From assembly GCF_014633365.1 (NCBI RefSeq), contig NC_068343.1:27745307-27809306 (forward strand): DNA of 64,000 nt, written 5' to 3'. Below are positions 54,651-64,000 of the stretch, piece after piece; the first letter of the stretch is position 1; the number at the start of each line of letters is the position of its first letter. A model generated the notes under the pieces. The model saw only the letters and a program-made list of their open reading frames with translations. It was not told the origin of the DNA and did no database searches. A program made the translations under genes and the position numbers. This stretch comes from Diospyros lotus (taxonomy: Eukaryota; Streptophyta; Magnoliopsida; Ericales; Ebenaceae).

Positions 54651-55383
54651 TACAATATTCCATACCCCAACTTGTGCTTCCCATTTTGGCATTATTTTGA
54701 CATTCAATTCCGGCACGGAATGGGCACTCCACTGATTTTGTAAGAAGTGTCGCGCGAAAAATTTTCTGTTATAATATTAAAAATGGTTTCAAATTGTAAA
54801 TTATTTGACTGAATAATTTAGAAATAAAAAAGTGAGACACATTCTGTATGAAGGAGACATTAAATTTGTATTTGTTTTTCTTCTTCCTCTCCCTTTCTAT
54901 TGGTTTTCTCCATCAAATACTAATATGGAAATTAGTAATAAACCACAAAAATATAAAAAAATAAGAAATTTTGGATATAATAAATAAAAAACCATTTTAC
55001 GAGTACTTGCAACAAATATATTGCAGAAGAAAAGATACGTTAAAATGAATTATAAAAATAAAAATATATTAATTATATTGTATGAACATATATAGGACAG
55101 TGTAATCATGAAGGGCAAGTAGGTAAACCAAACATCCACGAGGCCACACCTAAAGTTCCTTGGGACAGAGGCCTGCCGTGGTAGGGACGTCACTATAAGG
55201 TATGGATGGTGATATATATTAAGGCATTATTAAAAAATTATAAAATATTGAATTCATGTGGTGTTTATAGGGTTTTTTTTTTTTTTTTTGTTATTACCTC
55301 TTTTATTTTTATTTTTATGCTGACGTTAGCTAGCGGACCCCTATTTAAAGGATTCAGCGTTGATATGTTTTGTCTTCCGGAAG
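54651..55383. other. region upstream of the LigB exon
   Basis: AT-rich sequence with no element recognised. Close to the gene there is a poly-T run (55271-55289) and a TATA-like CTATTTAAAGG at 55341-55351, about 35-40 bp before the ATG. It probably includes promoter and 5' untranslated region. Confidence 0.4.
55341..55351 (+). promoter_or_regulatory. TATA-like element before LigB
   Basis: CTATTTAAAGG. It leaves only a very short leader before the ATG at 55384 or 55399, so an upstream start site is also possible. Confidence 0.3.
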
Positions 55384-55647
55384 ATGCAGGTAGGAGAGAT
55401 GGGGAGGTTGGAGATAAAGGAAACATTCTTCATCTCGCATGGATCGCCGACGCTGTCGATCGACGAATCATTGCCGGCTAGGCGTTTCCTGAAATCATTT
55501 AGGGAGAAGGTGTACGGATCAGCTGCACCCACCGCCATCCTCATCATCTCCGGCCATTGGGAGACCTCCCACCCCGCCGTCACCGCCGTCTCCGGCCCCT
55601 CCCCCACCATCTACGATTTCTACGGCTTCCCCGCCGAGATGTACCAG
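55384..55647 (+). CDS. LIGB: LigB-type extradiol ring-cleavage dioxygenase (DODA-like), exon 1
   Basis: Exon 1 encodes ETFFISHGSPTLSIDES, then PTAILIISGHWETSHPAV and TIYDFYGFPAEMYQ. This matches the N-terminal third of plant LigB/4,5-DOPA extradiol dioxygenase-like proteins, about 265-275 residues in full. The family opens catechol rings using a non-haem metal; His in SHGSP and in SGHW are conserved metal-site residues. ATG at 55384 gives MQVGEMGRLEIKETFF; ATG at 55399 (MGRLEIKE) is equally possible and closer to family length. The exon ends MYQ before a GTGATC donor at 55648, where other plant genes also split. Exon 2 was not found downstream. Confidence 0.88.
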
Positions 55648-55809
55648 GTGATCATTTTCTTCGTATTTAATTTCTGGTTTGAAGAATTGATTCTCATAAT
55701 TTTCCTTCGCTAATTGGGGGGTCCTCTTTCTGGGTTGAATGATCCACTATCAATTCATCTCTGGCCCCAATCCTTGACATTTGACAGTACAACCCACCAA
55801 CGATAAAAC
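55648..55809 (+). other. start of presumed LigB intron 1
   Basis: It opens with the GT donor (GTGATCATTTTC) and is T-rich and non-coding until the LTR at 55810. If the gene is intact, this intron exceeds 8 kb because of nested retroelements. Confidence 0.5.
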
Positions 55810-56296
55810 TGTAGATAATTGATAATTATTAATTAATATTTAAATACATGAGTCAATTTAATGAGATGAGATAAATTTTTATTTTAAAATATAATTATTT
55901 CTAAGTGAGATAATTTGATTCTAAAATGAAATTATCTCTAAGAGATAATCTGATAAAATTATTTTTAAATGAGATAATTTTAAAATTCGAATTTGATCTT
56001 TATCTTCTAAATCTTATGAGATAAGGTTTTCTCATTTATAAATAGAGATTTTTGCATAAGGTTTGGAACACATTGAGAAATACATAAAATACAGAGCATC
56101 TATATTGTGAGTGTTCTTATCAGTTGAGTGAGTATTTGGGTTGTGGCTAAAGTGTACTTTTCGTATTGTGATTGTGCACTTGACTTGAAAATTCAAGGAG
56201 ACTTGTGGCATGCCAAATTTCGAAGATCCAATTTTTGTTATTAACTAGGTATTTTATCTTTGCGATATTTACAATTTATGCATAAACTAGCTAACA
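55810..56296 (+). repeat. LTR of a copia-type or LARD/TRIM-like element
   Basis: TGTAGATAATTGATAA...TAGCTAACA (487 bp). A TATA box TATAAATAG lies at 56037-56045, and a PBS-like TGGTATCGAAGC lies at 56301-56312, just inside (family TGGTATCAGAGC). The inside of the LTR has several GAGATAATTT words. The sequence that follows is GC-rich and non-coding rather than gag. No second LTR copy was recognised. Confidence 0.65.
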
Positions 56297-56300
56297 AAAA

Positions 56301-56312
56301 TGGTATCGAAGC
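56301..56312 (+). other. primer binding site
   Basis: TGGTATCGAAGC, four bases after the LTR end, close to the tRNA-Met primer site of copia-like and LARD elements. Confidence 0.6.
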
Positions 56313-56483
56313 TACGATTTTAGAAATTTGTTGTTCATTCTCTGTTTGCTTGCTGCTCATCTCGCTATAGCTAAGGCTTTGTTGCTAGCGGCTAAGTACA
56401 TCACGATCGGTGGGATGGAGCTGCTGCTATCCAATCACGAAGACTGAGGTTGTTTTGCTGGCAGTCGCCTTCGTCGTGCCTAG

Positions 56484-59204
56484 TGTAACGCCCCGTTTTC
56501 CCACAACGAGCGTTAACTCGAGATTTCGGGAATATATATATATATTTTTTTTCAACACACAACATAAGTCCCTCGATACCTTCATCATAATCGTTTCCCG
56601 ACAATCCCGATCGTACCTTCTTAGCATATCAAAATTTAATAATAAACTAAGACAGGTATCAACAATCACATCAGCGGAAGCAAGATCGAAACCTCAATGA
56701 TATATAACCGACAATTCCTTTACAATAACCAAATCGATGTTTCACATGAAGATATCAAAATATTACATAACCTCTGAACATCGTAATCATGGACAAAACC
56801 TACGAAAACTAAACATAGCCACTACATCTCGATGATATTCTTTCCCTTGGCGCCACTGCTTTCACCTGGAACGTTTGAATATTCTAGGGACATAGTCCAA
56901 ATTAGATGCTGAATCATCTAAGTGAGAGTTCAAAAACGTTTTCATGCAGATATGAAAAATCATATACAAAATCGATAAATCCCGACATGCACCAGCCTAA
57001 GAGAATCCCACATAGCACTTAACCCTAACCGGGGAAAATGCAATCTCTCTAAAGGCGACACAACCACTTCGGCCCATTGGCAAACAATCCTGCTTAAGAG
57101 GGACAGCCTCGACATATGAACCCGGTAATCACCCCATTGTCATTGTTAGGCTTTACGCTCCAACTCAAAAGCAATCCAAAACCCAACGCAACCCTAGCCC
57201 CAAGAGTGTCACATCAGCACTATCCTCGGAATCGACGTCACCTTGGCATTAATGCTATTGCTCAAAGGAACCTGGGGTGGTGTCCACTCGCAGCCCCGCC
57301 ACTTGAGCTAACAACCGGGGTGGTGTCCACTCTCAGCCCCGCCACTTGGGTCCCGTAGGGTGAAGTCCGTCTCAGCCCCGTCCCAAGTGGGTCACCTAGC
57401 ATTAATCCTAGGTACGCATCCCGAGTGCTGTCACTCTGGGCTACGTCACAAGTTACCAACCCACGTCCCACATGGACCACACAAAACAAGCCAATGCCGA
57501 AAAATCATAACATGCATAAAAATCAACATCTCAATGTATGCAATTTACCGTACGAAATTCAATGCATGTGTAAATAATTGTTTGGACAACCATAATAAAC
57601 CAAGCCATAGGGAAGAACATTCACAGTAAACCATTCACATGTCACTTAAAATCTTTTCGGGTAGAACCACTCACAAGTCAAAACAAAGTTGGGGGCGAAC
57701 ACTCACAATAACCATTCATATACCACAAACGAGTTTTTCGATAGAACTACTCACCTTTGGCGATATTTCGGTACGCCTTGATTTGCGTGCCTGTCTCGAT
57801 TTGCGTGCCTTCTTCGATCTTCGCACGAGTCACTTTGTCTCAACCCTCAAGGCACCCTAATCATCGCGTTTATCCAACAATTATAATTTTCCTTAATTTT
57901 CTCATACTTTTCCTATTTTTCTCCCATTTTCTTCTCTAATAATCCTAATAATCCAAAATAAATATCTATACGACTATTTTCTCAAATATTTTTATATAAT
58001 AATTTATAATTTAATTTTCTTAAAATAAATAAAAAAATTTCGAAATTACCTGAAGTCTCACGCGCCTTCACGCGCGGACGCGTGGCTGACTGGATTGAAC
58101 TGGCGCGTGGCAGTCACGCGCGGGTCGTCTTCTACCTTGAGCCGGTCGCCGGCGACTGCTCCGATGGCTACAAAATCGGTGCCGTTCGAAAGCCCTTGTA
58201 GAATCGATCACTATGCCACAAAAATCAGGCCGAAAGGCCATCGGAAAGTGGCCCAAATGGCCGGTTGCAGGCGGCGGAAGGCGGACCGCCTCAAACCCTC
58301 GGCCGAGTTCGAAACCCCCTCAAACCTACTCCAAAACGCCTCAAATCGATCCCAAAATGATCCTTGACTCCTAGAGACCAAAAGCCCTATATCAAAGCTC
58401 CAAAAATCGTTCAAGAATGAGCTCGATTTGGTGCTTCTTTCTCGGCCGAATACCTTCGGTATTTATAGGTAAAAACGACCCCCCACGTGGCCGATTTCCG
58501 GCCATTTCTTCCCCTTCACGCCACCAGGACTGTCCTCGGCCATCCCTTGACAAGATTTGGCTGCCAAATGGCCGGATTTTTCGGCTAAAACTCGCGGCCA
58601 GGCTGCCATGTGCGTGTGAAATTTTTGAAAATTACACTTTAGCCCCCGAAATTTTTCTTTTGCATTTTGACCCTTTCCTTTAAGCCCCTGGTCTTTCTAA
58701 CATCCTCACTAAGACCCTCAAGATTAATACTTCTCATTTCCCCCTTGAAACTTTTGAAAAATTGCCGTTTAGACCTCTCTCAAGCATTTTTTGAAAATTA
58801 CACTTAGGCCCGACTGATTTATTTGACCTCAAATCCACTCGATTCAATCTGAAACCTCTTAAGGGTTGTTCTATACATCGAATACTAGTCCTTGATGCCC
58901 TCCTTTGACTTTTTGGACATCGTTTATAACAATTCGGTAATACGACCTAATTGGCAGCTGTATTTTTGCTGTACCGAAAACTGTTCCCGATCTCATTTCT
59001 TTTATCACTAAAAATCATAATTTTAATTGCTCGTCGGTACTATACCATTTTCCTTGGCTATCTAGAGTCTGAGGTACTCTCTCTGATTAATTCGGTCGTC
59101 CAAAGTTGTGTTAGTGTGCCCTATAGTCCTATTTTTCCCAAAATTCCAATTATGCCCTTTATCAAATATCATTTTTATCCTCAAAATTATTCTCGGGTGT
59201 TACA
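56484..59204 (+). mobile_element. chromovirus solo LTR (2.7 kb)
   Basis: TGTAACGCCCCGTTTTCC...CGGGTGTTACA with a perfect TSD CCTAG (56479-56483 and 59205-59209). It contains repeated CCGGGGTGGTGTCCACTC / AGCCCCGCCACTT phrases (57267-57375). It has no internal region. It lies in the non-coding part of the element started by the LTR at 55810. Frames inside, such as 57116-57358 and 58095-58367, show no domain. Confidence 0.9.
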
Positions 59205-59209
59205 CCTAG

Positions 59210-60025
59210 TAGGACGAATAATCGCATTTGGGTCTGCCATGGCGTGGGTCTTTCGTGTAATCTCCATGGTTGTGTTGCGATCCACCATCATTTTTGACGT
59301 GAATGGGTGGCCGTGTACATCGCGACCAATCATGTCGTTGACGAGCATGGGGCGATATCGACGTTGCTGACCATAGTTGGAAATCGACCATGGCCGTGGG
59401 TGTCGAGTCATCAGTTCCAACTTCTTACCGTGGCCATGGGTGTCACCGATTTGATGGTCGACCATCGATTTCAGCTCTGCCATGCCCATCAAATCTTGCC
59501 CTCGCCATGGTTGTCATTTTTTTTAGCTTCGCGATAGTCCTTGTTGTGATTTTAGGTTGTCTTCTCCCTTCTCTCTTCCATTCTCGAAGCGGTTGCCTCT
59601 GTGGTCGCCATTAAAGACGGCAAGCCAACAACCAAAGCCACCAGCGATGAAGGGAAAAGAAAGTGGAAAAGCAGCCCGCAATGGCGAAGCAAGGGCAGAA
59701 AGGAAGAAGAAGGTGGGGGCAGGGGCGACAACGCTAGTTCAAGAAGCAGAAACCCTAACTGATGTGTTGGGGAAGAAGATGGGTTTTGACCCATTATGTG
59801 TTGGGTCGACCCACTAGGTCAAATTCGAATCGGGTTAACCCGATCCATCAAGCAATCCATGAAGCAAATTCGCAATCCAAATCTAGATCCAACAACAGTT
59901 TTTCCAAAAAAGAAAAGCTATATTTTTTTTTTTTGGCATATCCATAATTTCTTTTTGATAACATATCTAATTTATTTTTGGAATACTAATTCTTTCTGAA
60001 AATTAGTAATGTTATCTTTATGATA
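59210..60025. other. GC-rich non-coding internal region of the 55.8 kb element
   Basis: It continues from 56313-56483 across the solo LTR. It is rich in CCATGG and TCGACCA words and has no recognised protein in any frame. The end (59750-59880) contains GGGTTTTGACCC and CGGGTTAACCCGATCC and resembles, inverted, the start of the block at 19700-20813. After 59890 the sequence becomes AT-rich. Confidence 0.4.
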
Positions 60026-61079
60026 TGTAACACCCTGTGTTATTGGTGTTATAAAATAATGAATGATGTTAGAAATTTTTTAAAAAAATGCCTTTGAAAA
60101 AAAAGTGAATAAATGGGAATAATGGTGCCCTAGCATAGGGGCATTTTGGTAGATTGGGATAGTGAATCCCATTATTTTGGTGGGTTGAAAAATAATTCCT
60201 CTTTGGAATTAGGTATAGTTGTAAATTATTTTCATTTGTGCATTTGTGTGGAGATAAATGGGATTGATAATTCACTAAGGGCATTTTGGTAATTTGGAGT
60301 ATATTTTCACGAGAGAATTAAATTATTGAAGAGGGAAAAAATAATTATAATTCAATTATGTGAGTAAAAGTAAATTTTTTTTTTTTAAAATGGTGAATAA
60401 ATATGGTAGAGACACATGGATGGTTGAGATTGAAACTTGGCAAGCCTTTGTTCAAGGGAAATAGAGAGATTAAATTAATGCAAAAAGAAATAAAAATAGT
60501 CATTCATGCATTAACGAGAGAAATGATTATGATAGAATAAAGAAAATAATAAAGAAAATAGAAAATTAGTCTCCATTAATGTTAGAAAATGTGGAGATTT
60601 ATTTTAAATGAAAAATTGGTGAAAATGGTCACTCAAGTGATGGGTGAAAAATTGTCAAGAATTAAAATAATTTTTAAAAAATTCATTTTTGGACTAGAAG
60701 AGAAGACAAAAGTGGATCTAATGGTTGGGATCAAGTCTTGAGAAAGGTGAAAAATAATCCAATAGCTTACATTAAAGTCTCCAAGATGGCATGGATTGTG
60801 CTTTCTCTATGTGATGGAGATTTAATCTCCAAAGTAAATCCAATGGTTAGGATTTAGTCTCCCATAAGCACATGAATTGTGTTAATTTAGAAGGATGAGA
60901 TCTATCCTCATAAAATAAAAGGAAGGGCTAGGATTTAGCTACTTTGGAGGGATGAGATTTATTCTCATAAAGTTAAATCCAATGGATAGTGTTGTTGTCA
61001 AAAGACAACAATTGAAATTTTTTTTGAAGTGAGGGAAATCATCGTCTAAAGCCGCGTAAGAGGTCGACCTTCGAAAATG

Positions 61080-61740
61080 GAGTCGTTGAAAAAACTCTCT
61101 CAGAAAGAAACCTTCCAAAATGAGATCCTTTCAGAGAGAAGGTTGCTCATGAGGGAAGAAACGTCTCTCGGAGAGAATTGGTGCCTCACGGAAGGAATAG
61201 TCTATCGGAGAGACCTAGTTGACTTGGTGCCTGGCTTAGGGATGAGGCTCTCGGAAAGGGTCCAACACGGCTCTCGGAGAGGAGTCGACTGGCTTCCAGA
61301 AAGAGAAGGGTCTATCTCAGGAATGTGTTTTAAGGAGTCTCGGAGGAAACGGGGGTTCTCTTGGAGAGGCAAGTACAATCTAGGCCTAGCTTCTAGATGA
61401 ACTGCAACACACGACAAGGATCAGAAGACTTGTAGGAAGGATCTCTCGTGAAGACCCTTGGACGATCAAGTCAGTACCTAGGGAAAGGAAAAGCCACGGA
61501 AAGAAACGTAAGTGCTTCGGAAAGGGAAATTTGAGAAAGGTTACCAGATGTTGAGATTCCGCCAATCGTGTTGTGTTTTACCTTTTATAGAAGCCTAAAT
61601 CTCGATGATCGATGGAAATACGTGGGCAACCATGCAGCTAACTTCTCGGAGACACTCTCGGAGAGATCCCCTCGAGAGACTTTTTTTAAGAGGATTTCTC
61701 CGAGAGAGACCTCTCGGAGGGACAGGGCACCACAGATAAG
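61080..61740 (+). repeat. array of CTCTCGGAGAG dyads
   Basis: About 15 imperfect copies of CTCTCGGAGAG or CTCTCCGAGAG within 660 bp, irregularly spaced. The densest cluster is at 61640-61720, where five lie within 80 bp. Confidence 0.85.
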
Positions 61741-62141
61741 ATTGGATCTTGGAATTGAGAGATATAACAAGGAAATTTGAAGAGAGGAATTGGAAGAAGT
61801 CTTCCAACGTGAAAGGGAAAAATTGAGAGGAAAGAAGAAAGGAAACGAGAAAAAGAAAGGGGAAGGAAGAAATGGTAAGAATTCTTCCTTGTAATAGTGT
61901 GTAAAGTTTTTTTTTTTTCTTTATTTCTCTTCGAAAAGTGGCTTAGTCTCTTTGTTATCTTAAGGTTTCTTTGAATAAGAGAGTTGGAAGTAAGAGGATT
62001 CGAGGCTAGGAGGACCACTTCAAGTCCAAGGAGCACCAAAAGGTAAGGAATGACCCCATGGGAGGTGGCCTTACAAGCTTTGTAAGAATGTAGGATAGAT
62101 TTCATTATGTTGCAGGGTTGACATGCTCCATTATGTACATG

Positions 62142-63902
62142 CACTACAAAAAAACAGGTTTTTCGCGGCGATTTTTTTGCGGTGGTTTTCAAAATCGCCA
62201 CAAAATAAGGTATTTTGCGACAGTTTTTCAACTGCCGCAAATTATGTTTTTTACGGCGATTTATCCAATATTTTGCGGCGGTTTAGAAAAATCGTCGCAA
62301 AATTAATTAATTAAAATTATAAAATTAAATTTAGCGACGGTTTTAAAAAATCGTCGCTAAACACAATAATAAAAAATTAAAAAATTAAATTTAGCGGCGA
62401 TTTTCACAAAATTGCCGCAAAATTCAATAATAAAAAAATAAAAAAAATTAAATTTAGCAGTGGTTTCATTGAAACCGCTGCAAAATTAAATAATAAAAAA
62501 AATCAAAAATTAAATTTCACGGCGGTTTTCAGAATCGCCGCAAAATTCAATAATAAAAAAAATCAAAAATTAAATTTAGCGGCGATTTTATCCAAACCGC
62601 CACAAAATTCAATAATAAAAAAATAAAAAAAATTAAATTTAGCGACGGTTTCATCAAAACCACCGCAAAATTAAATAATAAAAAAATTAAAAATTAAATT
62701 TGCGGCAGTTTTTAAACCGCCGCAAAATTAAATAATAAAAAAAATCAAAAATTAAATTTAGTAATAAAAAATAAATAATTTCAAAATTCAGTAATAAAAA
62801 AAATTCAATTAATAAAAAATTAAATTTTTGAAAAAAAATTAATAATTTCAAAATTAAATTAAATTAAATTTTAAAAAATAATCTGAAATTTTTTATTTTT
62901 TAATCAATTAATTGATTTATATCAATTAATTTATTTAATTTCATTCAATTAAATTAAATAATTTATTTATTTTAAATTTATCAATTAATTTATTTATTTT
63001 AAATTAATAAATCGATTAATTTATTTAATTTCATTCAATTAAATTAAATAATTTATTTATTTTAAATTAATTAATCAATTAATTTATTTTATTTAATTAA
63101 TTGGTTTAATACATTTTATGTTCAATTAATTAAGTTAATATGTTAACTCTTATTTAGGTATTTTGAAAGTTCAATTAATTATTTTAATTTAATTCAATTC
63201 AATTAAAATTAAATTATTTTTTTATTTTATTTTATTTAGGGCTAAGTGTAATTTGAAAAACTTTAGTTTGTGGGTGCAAAGTGAATTCTGAAAAATAGTG
63301 ATTCGAGTGCTTTATAATTAATATGCGCTAATATATTATAAGGTGGCTTTCTAGATCAACTGGCTTTGCGCGCGCGCGCGCACGCGCATAGGGGTGGTCA
63401 CGGGATCGAAACTTGGCAATTACAATTGCTGGAATAAATTCCAGCAGGCTTCCAGCAGGCGCGGTGGGCGGGCGGACGCGCGGGCGATGGCCAGGGGTCG
63501 TGGCATGGTGGGCGCACAGGGGTGGGCGGCTGGCGTGCACTTGTTTTTTGCTTGCATGCGGCAAATAGCGGCGGTTTCAAAACTGCCGCAAAAAATAAAA
63601 AAAATCGCCGTTACATTATTTTTAATAATTAAATTTAATATTAAATTAAATAATTTAATATTAAATTCAATTAAATTTAGCGGCGGTTTGAAAACCGCCG
63701 CTAAATTTTAAAAACCGCCGCTAATTGCGGCAGTTTTCAAACCGCCGCTAAAAATAGCACTTAGCGGCGGTTATACCAGCGGTTGATAAAAATCGCCGCT
63801 AAATGCTGCGCGACTACTGTATCAGTGGCGGTTTTGAAAATTGCCGCTAAATCCCTTTACGGCGGTTAAAAATCGCCGCGAAAAACTTGTTTTTTTGTAG
63901 TG
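62142..63902. mobile_element. non-autonomous CACTA element E3 (1761 bp)
   Basis: CACTACAAAAAAACAGG at 62142 and TTGTTTTTTTGTAGTG ending at 63902, with a perfect 3-bp TSD ATG (62139-62141 and 63903-63905). The first 35 bp and last 35 bp are nearly perfect inverted repeats. Subterminal dyads are GCGGCGGTTTT...AAAACCGCCGC, different from the GCGACGG of E1 and E2, so it belongs to another subfamily. The middle is AT-rich (62760-63250) and then holds a tRNA-like/GC-rich module. It is non-coding. Confidence 0.93.
63341..63446 (+). other. diverged tRNA-like module in CACTA E3
   Basis: GGTGGCTTTCTAGATCAACTGGC is followed by a (GC)n run, then GGTCACGGGATCGAAAC, which matches a B-box only loosely. After it, GCTGGAATAAATTCCAGC forms a hairpin (63428-63445). 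Position and wording parallel the modules in E1 and E2. Confidence 0.4.
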
Positions 63903-64000
63903 ATGAGACCAATCGCCATGTGGGTAGTTAGGGACATAGTGGGAAAAGGTAAGTTGATGCCTCAAACCAAGGTAGGTTGTGAGGGAAAAAAGACCTAGCC

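Larger units (their letters stand above)
60026..64000 (+). mobile_element. chromovirus-type LTR, continuing past the window, split by CACTA E3
   Basis: It starts TGTAACACCCTGTG at 60026, a typical Tekay/Del LTR start, and runs non-coding to 62141, resuming at 63906 after the nested CACTA. The end is not reached in the window. It contains an array of CTCTCGGAGAG-type dyads (61080-61740). It could be a solo LTR or the 5' LTR of an element extending to the right. Confidence 0.6.

Noticed and set aside
58095..58683. Open frames in the GC-rich part of the 2.7 kb LTR
   Set aside because: Inside a solo LTR with perfect TSD, no domain, and frames on both strands are equally open.

Overview
The window is nuclear DNA of a seed plant, very probably a eudicot. 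It is AT-rich and intron-bearing, and it is filled almost entirely by nested transposable elements of typical plant lineages: CACTA/En-Spm, hAT, Harbinger-like MITEs, Ty1/copia, Ty3/gypsy chromovirus and Ty3/gypsy Tat. I recognise one host gene: the first exon of a LigB-type (DODA-like) extradiol dioxygenase at about 55.4-55.6 kb, whose later exons are not in the window. No rRNA, canonical tRNA gene or CRISPR array was seen.

Layout. 1-4439: 3' part of a decayed chromovirus with a 2.4 kb 3' LTR. 4440-17494: right-hand part of a large CACTA element carrying a broken TNP2 transposase (5.7-14.0 kb) and a second Ptta/En-Spm protein (14.1-15.4 kb). The TNP2 coding sequence is split by three younger insertions with clean target-site duplications (TSDs): two non-autonomous CACTAs (7058-8194, 10192-12532) and a hAT element (8303-9382). 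A copia-like LTR sits at 15434-16372. 17495-20813: another reverse copia-like LTR piece, a fold-back MITE and a GC-rich non-coding block.

20814-34537: a small hAT element split by an almost complete 13 kb Tat gypsy element on the minus strand (21359-34350). The gypsy element has two near-identical LTRs, gag, pol with a second RNase H, and an intron-containing antisense ORF on the plus strand. A foreign solo LTR (28033-29205) sits inside its RNase H coding region. Once that LTR is discounted, gag-pol keeps one frame with four stop codons.

34710-44838: a Harbinger-like MITE split by a second minus-strand gypsy element (35262-44378). That element holds a truncated copia (37545-39330), a 165 bp MITE and a 2.6 kb chromovirus solo LTR. 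A sibling MITE follows directly (44842-45391). About 46320-52476: a reverse copia-like LTR split by a third, internally deleted gypsy element (47328-52153) with a roughly 100 bp tandem array. 52477 to about 54650: 3' part of a fourth Tat-like element with its own tandem array.

55384-64000: the LigB exon, then in its presumed first intron an LTR with a PBS (55810-56296), a 2.7 kb solo LTR (56484-59204), GC-rich non-coding sequence and a further chromovirus-type LTR (60026 to past the window end) split by a third non-autonomous CACTA (62142-63902).

Themes worth attention: arrays of short dyad-symmetric words centred on TCGA or CGG inside four different LTRs; a tRNA-like, B-box-bearing core shared by three CACTA derivatives; tandem arrays in the 3' regions of two Tat-like elements; and a young Tat element whose main-frame lesions fit C-to-T decay.
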